DNA of 35,043 bases. It comes from Lachnospiraceae bacterium (lineage in GTDB: Bacteria; Bacillota; Clostridia; Lachnospirales; Lachnospiraceae). A model generated the notes under the pieces. That model saw only the letters and a list, made by a program, of their open reading frames with translations. It did not search any database and was not told the DNA's origin. Location of the stretch: positions 1-35,043 of the forward strand of contig JAJQHY010000040.1 of assembly GCA_021199495.1 (NCBI GenBank), written 5' to 3'. This document shows, one piece after another, positions 14,538 to 23,838 of this stretch; position 1 is the stretch's first letter; each line of letters starts with the position of its first letter. The position numbers were made by a program, and so were the translations under genes.

Positions 14538-17500
14538 GCCTTCTCCTGCAGGATTTCCTTCATTTTCTCCAGAGCTTCTCCCTGCTCCATGACGGGAATC
14601 CTTCTTTTCTGATAGCCCGGCAGCTTTTCATCATAGCCGCAGCAGCCTTTGTACGGGCAATAAGTGCAGCCCTCCTCGTTTCCCTGCTGATAGGGGCTCG
14701 CCTCAATATGTCCCTCCTGTATCCGCCTTCCCAGCTCATCCACCTTATATGCAGAATATCGCTCCATCAAAAGCAGATCCTCCTCCGCACAGGCCTTAGA
14801 GCCGCGGGCCGCCTGACCGTCCTTATTGTATGAAAACGGAATGACATCGGACTGCTTTTCAAATGTATGATCCAGAAGCCGCACCGCCGTCTCATCCTCA
14901 TTTAAGATACCGCGGGAACGCTGCTCACGCAGGCGGAGTGTGGGCAGGTCATCCAGATTCTCCGCGCCCTCCATGTCCACCACAGGATCCGCCACACGAT
15001 AATAGAACATCGCGGCCGGCCGGATTTTTTTGCCGGGGTTGCGCTCGGCGAGCTGTCTGGTCGCCATATCGAGATAGACCGTCAGCTGCAGGGAAAGACC
15101 AGCGTAAAGGCTGTCTATGGAAAACTGTTTATTCCCGGACTTATAGTCAATGACCTTTACAAAGACATCCTCGTCCTGTCGGGCGATATCCACGCGGTCA
15201 ATCCGCCCCTCCAGGCGCATGAAAAGCTCTCTCGATGCGTCCCATTCACAGTTCACTGAGAAAGGCAGCTCAAGCCCATAGGTTTCAAAGGCTCCAGCCT
15301 GCATATGTCTCTGTAATACCTCGACTGTCCGCCGCAAAATTCTGCCTGCCCTTATCAGGGCATAGCCGTTTCTGGCCTTATCCAGCAAAAGCTCATCCCC
15401 GTACTGCTCCCGGATTTCCTTCAGTCTGCTGTCAAGTCTCTCCTCGGCAAATTCCGGAGGAAACGTACACCAGTCATACCCGGCCTCCCCAAGGTCGCGG
15501 CCGAAGCCGGACAGAACATCGTGGAAAATATTCCCCATGTCCACACTCTCTAAAACATACTCCTTCGGCTCCCGCAGATGCAGGCCATATTTCAGAAAAT
15601 GCGCATAGGGGCAGGCGGCGAAACTCTCCAGACGACTGACGCTGCCGTAGAGAACGCTGCCATAGAGATCCCTGGCCACTTCCGGCGCAATGCGCTCCCT
15701 GCCTCCCTCCAGAAATGCCCTCTCTATATAAGCACTGACCATGTCTGGCCCGTCATACTCCTCCATCAGCGTCAGCAGTTTCAGAAGCACAGCCGTCTCC
15801 GCCTCAGAAAGTCCATCACTGACATATTTCTGCAGTAATACCGCAGTCCGTCCCGGCAGCTCACTCACATGCTCCGGATTCTCAAAACCTGCCGGCTTTA
15901 TCTGAAGCGCAGGAAAAAGGCTTACCACCGTCCTGATAAAATAAGAAGGTCTGATTTCCTGCTGCGCGTTATCTACGAGGGAGTATGACAGATACAACTG
16001 CTCCGACGGCTTGGTCAGCTGCTGATACAGATAGAACCGCTGCCGAAACTGCAGCTGCCTGCGGCTGGGCGCCAGCTCCACGCCCTGCCCCATCAGGTAT
16101 TCCCGTTCCAGGTCGGAAAGCATGCCGCCGCGGCTGTTATTGCCGGGAATATTCACGTCATTAACACCCAGCACCAGCAGGATTTTTACCTGTGAAAGCC
16201 TCGTCCGCTCCAGGTCCCCCACCAGCACCTGATCCAGCTTCGCCGGAATAGCACCGACCTTCAGCTCCTCAAAACCAGCCTTCAGAATTTTCGCAGTCTC
16301 TTTAAAGGGAAGGCGCTCCTCCCCCATCAGAGCCGCCATCTGGTCAAACAGCGCCATCAGCTTACTGAAGGCCTGGCGGTATTCCCTGGCTCTCACCAGG
16401 TCACCCCGCGCCTCAAAATCCGACTCCATGACGGCCATTTTTTTCTCTGTCTGTGCCTGCGTCAGGAAGTCATACAGAGATGTCAGTTGCTGTCTGACAG
16501 TCGCCTGTGGGTCATCAGCCACTGTCAGAACCGGCGCTAATTCCTCCATCAGCCGTCCCTTAAGCTCGTTGACCTTTAAAAGATCAAAGCGGTTTCCCAG
16601 GTGGGTAAAAGGTCTCTCCCATGCCCGTCTTCCCCGGATGCCTGCCTGGTTGAGATACAGCTCCATAAGATCTGCTTCCTCGCGGGTAATACCGGACAGT
16701 CCGCTCCTGAGGTAGGTAAGGACTGCCTGAAAGGAAAAATCCTTTTCCATGAGTTCAAAGAGACCCTTCATGAAAATCAGCAGCGGATTGGATGTAAGAC
16801 CTGCTGTTGCGTCCACAAAGCAGGGAATATCAAACTGTGAAAAGGCCTCCTCCAGGTGATGTCTGTATGCATCAAGTCCGGCACAGATGACGGCAATATC
16901 ACGATATTTCAGGCCGCGCTCCCGCACCAGACGGCGTAAAAGGATGGCCGCCTGCCGGCTTTCCTCAGCGGGATTCTGCGCGCAGGAAACATGGATATTC
17001 TCACAGATCCCATCATAAACGGCATGATCATACCTGAAGAGATGTTTTTCCAGAAATGCAAGCTCAGGAGATGCGGTATATGTATGACTAAATCTCTTTC
17101 CACTCTCACAGAAAGCGTACCTCTCAACCTTAACCCGCGCCGACTGCGCCAGTCTCTCCAGCTCCCGGATCGTCTTCGCCGAGGTATAAAAAAGCTGCTG
17201 CTCCTGCGTCACGCTCTGTGGATCGCAGTCAATCGTCACCGCGACATAGCATTTCTGCGCCAGCGCCATGATCTGGCGCACGAGCGGCAGCTGCACCGGA
17301 GTAAAGCCGGTAAAACCGTCCAGGACCACAACGCTGCCGCGGATCATTTTCGATTCCGATAAAAGGCCGGTTAACTCCGGATACATGCTCTCTCCGGTAC
17401 GGTACTGCTCCTGAAGTTCCCGCAAAAAAGCACCGTACAGCTTCTGCATATCGGAAAGCCTCGCCTGCAGGCCTCTTCTGCCGCCCGCGGCTTTGATCAG

Positions 17501-17923
17501 TTCATCCATCCCGGCAGGGGAAATTCCATACTGCATAAACTCGGAAATCAGTCCCTTGACCTCTGACACATACCCCTGCTTTTCCATCAGACCGCCAATA
17601 GCAGGGAGGTCATCTGCCATGGAAACCGCAAGCTTTCTTAAAATCAGATTCTTGCCGGTATCGTCCAGCGCCACCTTTTCAGCACCGCCCAGTTCTTCCT
17701 TTATCTTATAATACAGGCGGCCGAAGCTCAGCACGTCCACATTAAAGAGGGCATGTCCCGGATGCAGCTGCACCATCTGGCGCTGAATCTGCATGGTATA
17801 CTGATCCGGCACCAGCAGGATATACTGCTGCTCCGGATTCTCCTGCGCTTTTTCGATTATAAACTGATAGAGGGCAGCGCTTTTGCCGCTGCCGCTGCCC
17901 CCGAGAATAAACTGCAGACTCAT
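14534..17923 (-). CDS. addB: AddB, ATP-dependent nuclease subunit B
   Basis: Second subunit of AddAB; its helicase fold scans for Chi and its nuclease domain cuts the other strand. The 1129-residue chain has Walker A GGSGSGKS (8-15, Lys14), a long helicase-like middle, and a C-terminal RecB-type nuclease with VIDYKSGNK (Asp926, Lys928). The Fe-S cluster cysteines known from B. subtilis AddB are present: Cys771 in AACPYAHF, then Cys1086, Cys1089 and one of Cys1094/Cys1095. addA follows with a four-nt overlap. A GAGGT sits about 11 bases before the ATG, so initiation may be modest. Confidence 0.96.
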   Translation of the reverse strand: MSLQFILGGSGSGKSAALYQFIIEKAQENPEQQYILLVPDQYTMQIQRQMVQLHPGHALFNVDVLSFGRLYYKIKEELGGAEKVALDDTGKNLILRKLAVSMADDLPAIGGLMEKQGYVSEVKGLISEFMQYGISPAGMDELIKAAGGRRGLQARLSDMQKLYGAFLRELQEQYRTGESMYPELTGLLSESKMIRGSVVVLDGFTGFTPVQLPLVRQIMALAQKCYVAVTIDCDPQSVTQEQQLFYTSAKTIRELERLAQSARVKVERYAFCESGKRFSHTYTASPELAFLEKHLFRYDHAVYDGICENIHVSCAQNPAEESRQAAILLRRLVRERGLKYRDIAVICAGLDAYRHHLEEAFSQFDIPCFVDATAGLTSNPLLIFMKGLFELMEKDFSFQAVLTYLRSGLSGITREEADLMELYLNQAGIRGRRAWERPFTHLGNRFDLLKVNELKGRLMEELAPVLTVADDPQATVRQQLTSLYDFLTQAQTEKKMAVMESDFEARGDLVRAREYRQAFSKLMALFDQMAALMGEERLPFKETAKILKAGFEELKVGAIPAKLDQVLVGDLERTRLSQVKILLVLGVNDVNIPGNNSRGGMLSDLEREYLMGQGVELAPSRRQLQFRQRFYLYQQLTKPSEQLYLSYSLVDNAQQEIRPSYFIRTVVSLFPALQIKPAGFENPEHVSELPGRTAVLLQKYVSDGLSEAETAVLLKLLTLMEEYDGPDMVSAYIERAFLEGGRERIAPEVARDLYGSVLYGSVSRLESFAACPYAHFLKYGLHLREPKEYVLESVDMGNIFHDVLSGFGRDLGEAGYDWCTFPPEFAEERLDSRLKEIREQYGDELLLDKARNGYALIRAGRILRRTVEVLQRHMQAGAFETYGLELPFSVNCEWDASRELFMRLEGRIDRVDIARQDEDVFVKVIDYKSGNKQFSIDSLYAGLSLQLTVYLDMATRQLAERNPGKKIRPAAMFYYRVADPVVDMEGAENLDDLPTLRLREQRSRGILNEDETAVRLLDHTFEKQSDVIPFSYNKDGQAARGSKACAEEDLLLMERYSAYKVDELGRRIQEGHIEASPYQQGNEEGCTYCPYKGCCGYDEKLPGYQKRRIPVMEQGEALEKMKEILQEKA

Positions 17924-18145
17924 CGTCTATGTGACCTCACTTTTCCATGTCAGGATGTAATGATTAGGTCGACAAAAGGGTATGATACCATTTTTGTCCC
18001 TTGTATCATGTAATTTGAGTATAGCACAATCGTCCAAAAAGGGCTATACTGTTATTGAGCAAACCACCAGTGAACGCATCGACACACGGTTCACTGCTTA
18101 CAGGAAAAAACGATTTCCGTACACATCATCTCATCAGGAGGAAGT

Positions 18146-19030
18146 ATGCCGACAGCAGACAGTTTACGAAAAAACCAGCCGCCTGAAAAACTCGCACTGG
18201 TCAATGACCTTGCGGGCTATGGGCGCTGTTCTCTGACCGTAGCCATGCCCATCATTTCACAGCTGGGCGTGCAGTGCTGCCCGTTACCGACCGCCATTTT
18301 CTCCAATCATACGGGATACCCGACCTGGCACATGACAGATTACACGTCAGAACTGCCCGCCTACCTGGATGCCTGGAAAAACCTGGATATTTCCTTTGAC
18401 GGAATTCTGACCGGCTTTCTGGGCAGTCAGGCACAGGCTGACATCATCCGGCTGTTTCTGTCTGATTTTAAAAAAGAAAACACGCTTTATATTCTGGATC
18501 CGGCCATGGGGGACAATGGCAGAGCTTACGCCACCTGCGGCGCGCAAATTCAGGAAAGCATGCGCGAACTGGTCGCTGCAGCCGATGTCGTCACGCCAAA
18601 CTTAACGGAAGCCTGTCTTCTGACTAAAACTGCATACCGCCCTGACTTTACGAGGATGGAATTGCAGCAAATGGCACAGGAGCTTCTGGAAATGGGGCCT
18701 GAGCAGGTGGTGATCACCGGCATTTCCTGTGGAAGCTATGTCGGCAATCTATGTATGACGAGTGGCGCATCCACCCTTCTGCGCACGAAAAAAGTGCCGC
18801 AGTCCCGTCACGGCACCGGTGACATCTTTGCAGCTATTCTGGCCGCGGAGCTTGTGAAAGCGGCTTCAGCGGACACAGGCAGCAGACTCTCCTTTTCACA
18901 CACAGCCCTCACTGCCGCGGTTAAAAAGGCCTCCGGTTTCGTGAGAAAGTGCCTGCTCGTTTCCGATGCCGCATCTGTCCCCGAACCGGAGGGCGTATGT
19001 TTTGAAAAGATATTATATCAGTTAAAATAA
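18146..19030 (+). CDS. Pyridoxamine/pyridoxal kinase (PdxK/PdxY type)
   Basis: Phosphorylates pyridoxal, pyridoxamine or pyridoxine with ATP for PLP salvage. The 294-residue protein is a ribokinase-superfamily member: NDLAGYGRCSLTVAMPI near residues 20-36, the substrate-side stretch PTAIFSNHTGYP (48-59), YILDPAMGDNG (115-125), TPNLTEA (150-156), and the C-terminal anion hole and catalytic base GTGD (223-226, Asp226). AGGAGG lies about seven bases before the ATG. It stands alone between addB and xylB. The 222-nt gap upstream (17924-18145) has a GGTAT/ATACC palindrome and a TATACT box without a good -35. PLP is the cofactor of SufS in this window. Confidence 0.93.
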   Translation: MPTADSLRKNQPPEKLALVNDLAGYGRCSLTVAMPIISQLGVQCCPLPTAIFSNHTGYPTWHMTDYTSELPAYLDAWKNLDISFDGILTGFLGSQAQADIIRLFLSDFKKENTLYILDPAMGDNGRAYATCGAQIQESMRELVAAADVVTPNLTEACLLTKTAYRPDFTRMELQQMAQELLEMGPEQVVITGISCGSYVGNLCMTSGASTLLRTKKVPQSRHGTGDIFAAILAAELVKAASADTGSRLSFSHTALTAAVKKASGFVRKCLLVSDAASVPEPEGVCFEKILYQLK

Positions 19031-19128
19031 ATCTCAGATTTCAATATTCTCTCCCACCATTCCGATGTAGGCGTCCTGATCCAGGCCGCCTTGTTTTTGC
19101 CTCAGATCTATATTTACTGCTGCCGGGC

Positions 19129-20604
19129 TCAATCTCCGTAAATCTCTGAATAACTCGCCTTCAGTGCCGGATACAGCTTCTGAAACTGCCTGTACTTCGC
19201 TTCATACTTCGCTGCCAACGCCTCATCCGGCCTCACCTCGTCCACGACCTTCACAATCTTTGCGGCAGCGTCCTCCACACTTTCATAGGCGCCGCAGGCC
19301 ACCGCGGCCAGCATGGCGCCTCCCATGGACGGACCCTCCTCAACCGCCGGCACCTGCACCGGGATGTTGAAAATATTGGCAATCATCTTTTTCCACAGAG
19401 GACTCTTCGCGCCGCCGCCGCAGATCTTCGTAGACGCAATCTGAATGCCCTGGCTCTTTGCCACCTCAAAGGAATCCCGCAGGGCAAAGGCCACGCCCTC
19501 TAAAACAGCCTGGGTCATGTCGGCTCTGGCCGTATCCATACTCATGCCGATAAACGCGCCCCTGGCATTCGGGTCATTGTGCGGAGACCGCTCGCCCATT
19601 AAATAGGGCAGGAAAAAGACCGTATTCTCTCCCAGCTTCGCAATCCCGGTCTGCTCCCCGTTAAAGTCCTGCGTGGACAGAATATCCTCCATCCACCATT
19701 TATTGCAGGAAGCGGCGCTGAGCATGCAGCCCATCAGGTGGAAGTGACCGTCCGCGTGCGCGAACGCATGCAGAGCGTTCTGCGAGTCCACCAGGAAATT
19801 CTTCGAGGAAATAAAGAGCGTCCCGCTTGTGCCCAGAGAAAGGTTGCACTGACCGTCTCCCACGGTGCCGGTGCCTACAGCCGCTGCCGCGTTGTCCCCG
19901 GCGCCCGCCGCGACCACCACATCATGACCAAGACCCAGACGATCCGCGATTTCCGGCCTCACACAGCCGATCTTTTCATAGCTCTCGAACAGCGTAGGCA
20001 GCATATCCACAGAAATGCCGCAGATAGCGCACATTTCCCGCGACCACTTTTTATTTTTTACATCTAAAAGAAGCATCCCTGATGCGTCAGAGTAGTCGGT
20101 GCTGTGAACACCGGTCAGCCGATAAGCCAGATAATCCTTGGGAAGCATGATCTTTCTGATTCTCGCGAAATTCTCCGGCTCGTTTTTAGCAAGCCATAAA
20201 AGCTTCGGCGCGGTAAAACCGGCAAAAGCAATATTGGCTGTATATTCGCTTAATTTGTCCTTGCCGATGACCTGATTTAAATACTCGCACTCTGCGCCGG
20301 TGCGGCCGTCATTCCACAGAATCGCCGGACGAATGACCGCATCACGTTCATCCAGAATCACGAGTCCGTGCATCTGGCCGCCGAAGCTGATCCCGGCTAC
20401 CTGCGACCGATCCTGCCCCTGTAAAAGTTCATCCAGACCCTTCAAAGTCTCATCGTACCAGTCCTCGGGCCGCTGCTCGGACCAGCCCGGCTTCGGGAAA
20501 TAAATCGGGTACTCTCTGGAGACGATATTTAATATCTCCCCTTTCTCTGACATCAGTAAAAGCTTCACCGCGCTCGTGCCTAAGTCAATGCCTACAAAAC
20601 TCAT
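19129..20604 (-). CDS. xylB: Xylulokinase
   Basis: Phosphorylates D-xylulose to xylulose 5-phosphate, entering the pentose phosphate pathway. FGGY-family kinase of 491 residues, started at the ATG giving MSFVGIDLGTS; GGAGG lies five bases upstream, and the in-frame GTG two codons earlier overlaps that site. Visible: phosphate-binding DLGTS, ILWNDGRTGAEC with the substrate-contacting Asp, GAGDNAAAAVGTGTVGDG, and the C-terminal GGGAKSPLWKKMIANIF with PVQVPAVEEGPSMGGAMLA. No xylose isomerase or transporter is adjacent. It follows the SH3-domain gene by 31 nt on the same strand. Confidence 0.93.
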   Translation of the reverse strand: MSFVGIDLGTSAVKLLLMSEKGEILNIVSREYPIYFPKPGWSEQRPEDWYDETLKGLDELLQGQDRSQVAGISFGGQMHGLVILDERDAVIRPAILWNDGRTGAECEYLNQVIGKDKLSEYTANIAFAGFTAPKLLWLAKNEPENFARIRKIMLPKDYLAYRLTGVHSTDYSDASGMLLLDVKNKKWSREMCAICGISVDMLPTLFESYEKIGCVRPEIADRLGLGHDVVVAAGAGDNAAAAVGTGTVGDGQCNLSLGTSGTLFISSKNFLVDSQNALHAFAHADGHFHLMGCMLSAASCNKWWMEDILSTQDFNGEQTGIAKLGENTVFFLPYLMGERSPHNDPNARGAFIGMSMDTARADMTQAVLEGVAFALRDSFEVAKSQGIQIASTKICGGGAKSPLWKKMIANIFNIPVQVPAVEEGPSMGGAMLAAVACGAYESVEDAAAKIVKVVDEVRPDEALAAKYEAKYRQFQKLYPALKASYSEIYGD

Positions 20605-20635
20605 ATTCACCTCCGTTTTGCCGCGCTTCGCGAAC

Positions 20636-21610
20636 TCATTCCACTACATACAGATAGCTCGTCACTGCGTACAGGGTCTGCCCGTTGTACTCCACTCTCG
20701 ACCAGCCCGCGTCCGCGTCGTATCCTGTCCGGCTCACCGTCTCCCCATACTGCAGTTCATAATAAACCGTGGCGTTTCCCTGGGATGTGCTGGGCTCCGT
20801 GCGCAGATTGACACTCATTTTGGGCGAGACCGTATCATTACAGCCTGTAAAAATAATCACCCGTCCATCCTGTGTGGTCACTCTGTCCGGATCTGACGCC
20901 ACCTCTCCCGTGGTCTGCCCCGACAGATCGGTCGTCAGCAGACTGCTGACCGCGTAAAGCACCTGACCATCGTACGAAAGCCTGGACCAGCCCGTATCCG
21001 CGTTGATACCCGTGCGGGTTACCTGGATTCCACTCTCCAGAACCACCACAACCGTGTCCGCGCTCTCCGTACTGGGCTCGGAGCGCAGGTTGGTGGCAGA
21101 TTTGGCCATCACGGTTTCACTTACTTCCGTAAAAGTCATCGAGACTGTCGAAGTATCCGCATTCTGCTCATCAGCGGATGCTTCGGTCACTGTCTGTTCC
21201 GTGCCGGTCTGCGTACTCCCGGTATTCTGATTCTCCTGCGCTTCTGCCTGCTGGCTGTCATCAGAAGCGCTTTCGGATGATTCTGACTGACTTTCTGAAG
21301 ATTCCGCGCCCGCGTCCGCGCTGCCCGTCTCCGTTTCCTGTCCGCTTTCCCCCGAGGTTTCCCCACTCTCTCCTGAAGTCAACTCCATTTCCGTATTTTC
21401 TTCTTCCAGCTGCTCAGTCACTTCCACGGTTTCTTTCTCTTCCGACCCGAATATACCCCGGCTCACCCGCCAGATCAGAACGCCCAGCACAATCAGCGCC
21501 GCCACTAAAGCCACCAGTATAACCACATACAGGACGGCCTCGCGGGCAGAACTCTGCTTTTCTTCTGGCAAGTCAAAATCATATTCCCTGTCTTCTTTAT
21601 TTCTGCGCAT
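20636..21610 (-). CDS. Membrane-anchored protein with two bacterial SH3 domains
   Basis: A 324-residue protein; the ATG at 21610 (MRRNKEDREYDF) follows GGAGG by eight bases, while the longer in-frame start is a TTG overlapping that site. Layout: short charged cytoplasmic tail, one membrane helix (about 23-47), a long low-complexity acidic Ser/Glu/Thr/Gln stalk (about 57-155), then two SH3b repeats (about 163-232 and 254-324). Each repeat has the pattern NLR(S/T)EPST...G..V.RTG.(N/D)AD(T/A)GWSR..Y(D/N)GQ.LYAV.S. SH3b domains commonly bind peptidoglycan, so a wall-sensing or scaffold role is inferred. No enzymatic domain is present. Confidence 0.85.
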   Translation of the reverse strand: MRRNKEDREYDFDLPEEKQSSAREAVLYVVILVALVAALIVLGVLIWRVSRGIFGSEEKETVEVTEQLEEENTEMELTSGESGETSGESGQETETGSADAGAESSESQSESSESASDDSQQAEAQENQNTGSTQTGTEQTVTEASADEQNADTSTVSMTFTEVSETVMAKSATNLRSEPSTESADTVVVVLESGIQVTRTGINADTGWSRLSYDGQVLYAVSSLLTTDLSGQTTGEVASDPDRVTTQDGRVIIFTGCNDTVSPKMSVNLRTEPSTSQGNATVYYELQYGETVSRTGYDADAGWSRVEYNGQTLYAVTSYLYVVE

Positions 21611-21886
21611 GAAATCCCCTCCAGACAATCCGCACTTTCTTCCATATTCCGCGGATATTTACGCATTTCCTTCCTGCATCATACCATATCCCGCACTAAA
21701 AATATAGAAGAGAATTTTATTATATAAAAAAATCAGATTTCAGTATGAATAATATATCGTCACTTCAGCTTTGCAAAACTTATTTGCATTGCGATTGTAA
21801 TGCATTTTTTATAAAATATTTCATATGAATCAAAACCTGAATTTATAATGCTGAATTTATCATAGCAACGGTCTGGATATTTCTCA
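21611..21886. other. AT-rich noncoding stretch between divergent genes
   Basis: Strongly AT-rich compared with its neighbours. It should hold the start region of the SH3-domain gene: a TATAAT reading leftward (complement of 21719-21724) is present but lacks a good -35 box. A 60-codon minus-strand frame here has no ribosome binding site and is not accepted. The composition change may mark the edge of the hicAB insertion. Confidence 0.4.
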
Positions 21887-21915
21887 TTGACATACGTGTT
21901 AATACGTGTTAATAT
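21887..21915 (+). promoter_or_regulatory. hicAB promoter overlapping a tandem operator
   Basis: TTGACA (-35) and TAATAT (-10) are 17 nt apart. Two exact 10-bp direct repeats ACGTGTTAAT (21894-21903 and 21904-21913) fill the spacer and enter the -10 box. Such placement is typical of a site where the HicB antitoxin, or HicAB, represses its own operon. Confidence 0.8.
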
Positions 21916-21931
21916 ATTGGAGACATACAAT

Positions 21932-22129
21932 ATGAAAACCACTGAACTGACAAAACTGCTCAGAAAAAACGGCTGTTACCTTTATCGCAACGGAAGCAAT
22001 CATGATATCTGGTTCAACCCCATTACCCAAAAGCAGTTCGCTGTTCCAAGACATAAGAAGGAAGTGAAATCGGGAACCGCCAGAAATATTTTAAAGGACG
22101 CGGGGATTGACGCATCTTCCCGCTTATAA
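21932..22129 (+). CDS. hicA: HicA toxin (mRNA interferase)
   Basis: A 65-residue HicA-family toxin with a double-stranded-RNA-binding-like fold that cleaves mRNA when free of antitoxin. The core RNGSNHDIWFNP carries the conserved His24. KQFAVPRHKKEVKSGTARNILKDAGI is the typical second half. The ATG at 21932 follows GGAGA and lies 17 nt after the -10 box; the longer upstream frame would start inside the promoter. hicB follows 62 nt later. Full length with no missing key residue, so the module looks intact. Confidence 0.9.
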   Translation: MKTTELTKLLRKNGCYLYRNGSNHDIWFNPITQKQFAVPRHKKEVKSGTARNILKDAGIDASSRL

Positions 22130-22191
22130 GAAGCTCTTCCGTAAAAAACAGAAAGCGCATGCAATGAAATATAGAAAGAGAGGCATTCCCT

Positions 22192-22590
22192 ATGTCCAGA
22201 TACGCATATCCGGCAGTCTTTACACCGGAAAAAGAAGGAGGATACTCTATCACATTCCCCGATCTCGAGGGGTGTTACACCTGCGGAGATAATTTAGCCG
22301 ACAGCCTGATGATGGCTGAAGATGCACTTGCGCTGGTGTTATATGGGTATGAAGCGGATGGCCGTGCCATTCCTTCTCCTTCTGCCGCAGCCAGTATTCC
22401 CCTTGCGGACGGCGAATTCGTGAATTTCATCGCCTGCGACACCCTCGCCTACCGGAAAATGTATAATAACCGTGCAGTCAAAAAGACACTCACCATCCCG
22501 GAATGGCTCAACGAAGCAGCTTCCGAGGCCGGAGTCAATTTTTCGCAGGTTCTGCAGGACGCGCTCAAAGCCCGGCTCAATCTCGGATAA
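22192..22590 (+). CDS. hicB: HicB antitoxin
   Basis: A 132-residue antitoxin. The N-terminal half has the HicB partial-RNase-H fold: YPAVFTPEKEGGYSITFPDLEGCYTCGDNL, then DSLMMAEDALALVL. The C-terminal part (about 92-130: KKTLTIPEWLNEAASEAGVNFSQVLQDAL) is a ribbon-helix-helix DNA-binding domain. HicB neutralises HicA and probably binds the ACGTGTTAAT repeats in the promoter. AGAGAGG lies eight bases before the ATG. It ends seven nt before the predicted carbamate kinase -35 box. Confidence 0.92.
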   Translation: MSRYAYPAVFTPEKEGGYSITFPDLEGCYTCGDNLADSLMMAEDALALVLYGYEADGRAIPSPSAAASIPLADGEFVNFIACDTLAYRKMYNNRAVKKTLTIPEWLNEAASEAGVNFSQVLQDALKARLNLG

Positions 22591-22596
22591 AAGAAA

Positions 22597-22625
22597 ATGA
22601 CAAATACAGAAAAATCTGTTACAAT
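22597..22625 (+). promoter_or_regulatory. Promoter of carbamate kinase
   Basis: ATGACA (-35) and TACAAT (-10), each five of six to consensus, are 17 nt apart and lie about 36 nt before the ATG at 22661. Confidence 0.65.
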
Positions 22626-22660
22626 AATCCTATCTTTTGATTTCAACGGAGGATTATCCC

Positions 22661-23599
22661 ATGAGCAAGGCCAAAATCGTAGTATCTTTAGGGCATGACG
22701 CCCTCGGCTACTCCACCAATGAGCAGCTGGGGCATGTGAAGGTGAGTGCGAAGGCGCTGGCGGATCTGGTGGAGGCCGGATATCAGCTGACCATCACCCA
22801 TTCCAACGGCCCGCAGATCAGCATGATCCATAAAGCAATGACCAATTTAAGCAGGGAGGATGCAAGCTACACCCCCGCGCCCATGTGCGTGTGCAGCGCC
22901 ATGAGCCAGGGCTATGTGGGCTACGACATCCAGAACGCGTTAAGGAGCGAGCTTCTCTCCCGCAGCATCTCCATACCGGTCAGCACGATCCTGACCCAGG
23001 TGACAGTAGATCCGTACGATGAAGCGTTTTATGAGCCGAATAAAATGATAGGGCGCAGCCTGACACAGGAAGAGGCGGATGCGGAGGTTGCCAAGGGCAA
23101 CTATGTGGCGCAGGACAGACAGAAACAGTACCGCAGAGTTGTCGCCGCGCCGGTTCCCATGGACATCGTGGAGATCGAGGCCATCCGGACGCTGGTTGAC
23201 GCGGACCAGATTGTCATCGCCTGCGGCGGCGGCGGAATCCCCGTCATTGAGCAGCACGGTCAGTTGAAGGGGGCCAGCGCTGTCATCGAGAAGGACGCCA
23301 TTGCCGGCAGACTCGCCGCGAAGCTCCACTCCGATATGCTGGTCATTTTAACCGGTGTGGACCAGGTCTATCTCGACTTCGGGAAGGACACGCAGGAAGC
23401 GCTGCCCCACCTCACCGCCGGACAGGCGAAGGGTTATCTGGAGGAAGGTGAATTCGGCAAGGGCACCATGGCACCGAAAATCCAGGCCGCTTTAACCTAC
23501 CTGGAGGCTGTACCGGAAGGCAGAGTGCTCATTACCTCCATGTCCCTGGTTCACGAAGCCATCCGCGGCAAGGGCGGGACAGTAATCACAGCAGAATAA
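22661..23599 (+). CDS. arcC: Carbamate kinase
   Basis: Transfers phosphate between carbamoyl phosphate and ADP, giving ATP plus carbamate in fermentative arginine, agmatine or purine breakdown. The 312-residue chain starts at the ATG preceded by GGAGG eight bases upstream. Amino acid kinase-fold motifs: VVSLGHDALG (family usual VVALGGNAL), LTHSNGPQ, MCVCSAMSQGYVGYD, ILTQVTVDPYDEAF, IACGGGGIPV, GASAVIEKD and LTGVDQVYLDFG. The GHDALG form is, as I recall, usual in a Lachnospiraceae subgroup. No arcA, arcB, agmatine or allantoin genes are adjacent, so the pathway is not clear from context. Confidence 0.9.
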   Translation: MSKAKIVVSLGHDALGYSTNEQLGHVKVSAKALADLVEAGYQLTITHSNGPQISMIHKAMTNLSREDASYTPAPMCVCSAMSQGYVGYDIQNALRSELLSRSISIPVSTILTQVTVDPYDEAFYEPNKMIGRSLTQEEADAEVAKGNYVAQDRQKQYRRVVAAPVPMDIVEIEAIRTLVDADQIVIACGGGGIPVIEQHGQLKGASAVIEKDAIAGRLAAKLHSDMLVILTGVDQVYLDFGKDTQEALPHLTAGQAKGYLEEGEFGKGTMAPKIQAALTYLEAVPEGRVLITSMSLVHEAIRGKGGTVITAE

Positions 23600-23754
23600 A
23601 TCCTCTTAAGTACCTGCCGCCGTTTATCGGTTTCTCCTTCGTGAGCCGCCCGGCGGGCATGCCCGGCCCCTGAAGGGCACCTCTCATAAACATCAACAAT
23701 TCCATTTCCGATTCTGTTTTTCATTTTGGAGAATCTGCGAATTGCATTCATCAG

Positions 23755-23838
23755 ACCGCTCATTTATTATCACGTGAGAATTCAATCCGACCGTTCATGC
23801 AGCCGGGTACCGAATTCTCACAACAATAAATGAGCGGT
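23755..23838 (+). terminator. Long interrupted inverted repeat before the MATE gene
   Basis: Two nested perfect arm pairs: ACCGCTCATTTATT (23755-23768) with AATAAATGAGCGGT (23825-23838), and GTGAGAATTC (23774-23783) with GAATTCTCAC (23812-23821), separated by small internal loops and a 28-nt apical loop. On the plus strand TTTATTTTTAT follows, so it could act as a terminator or attenuator for read-through from arcC into the MATE gene. It could instead be a small palindromic repeat element. Confidence 0.6.

Noticed and set aside
21760-21942. 60-codon minus-strand frame left of hicA
   Set aside because: No ribosome binding site, start lies inside hicA, and it covers the hicAB promoter; the AT-rich composition makes open frames likely by chance.
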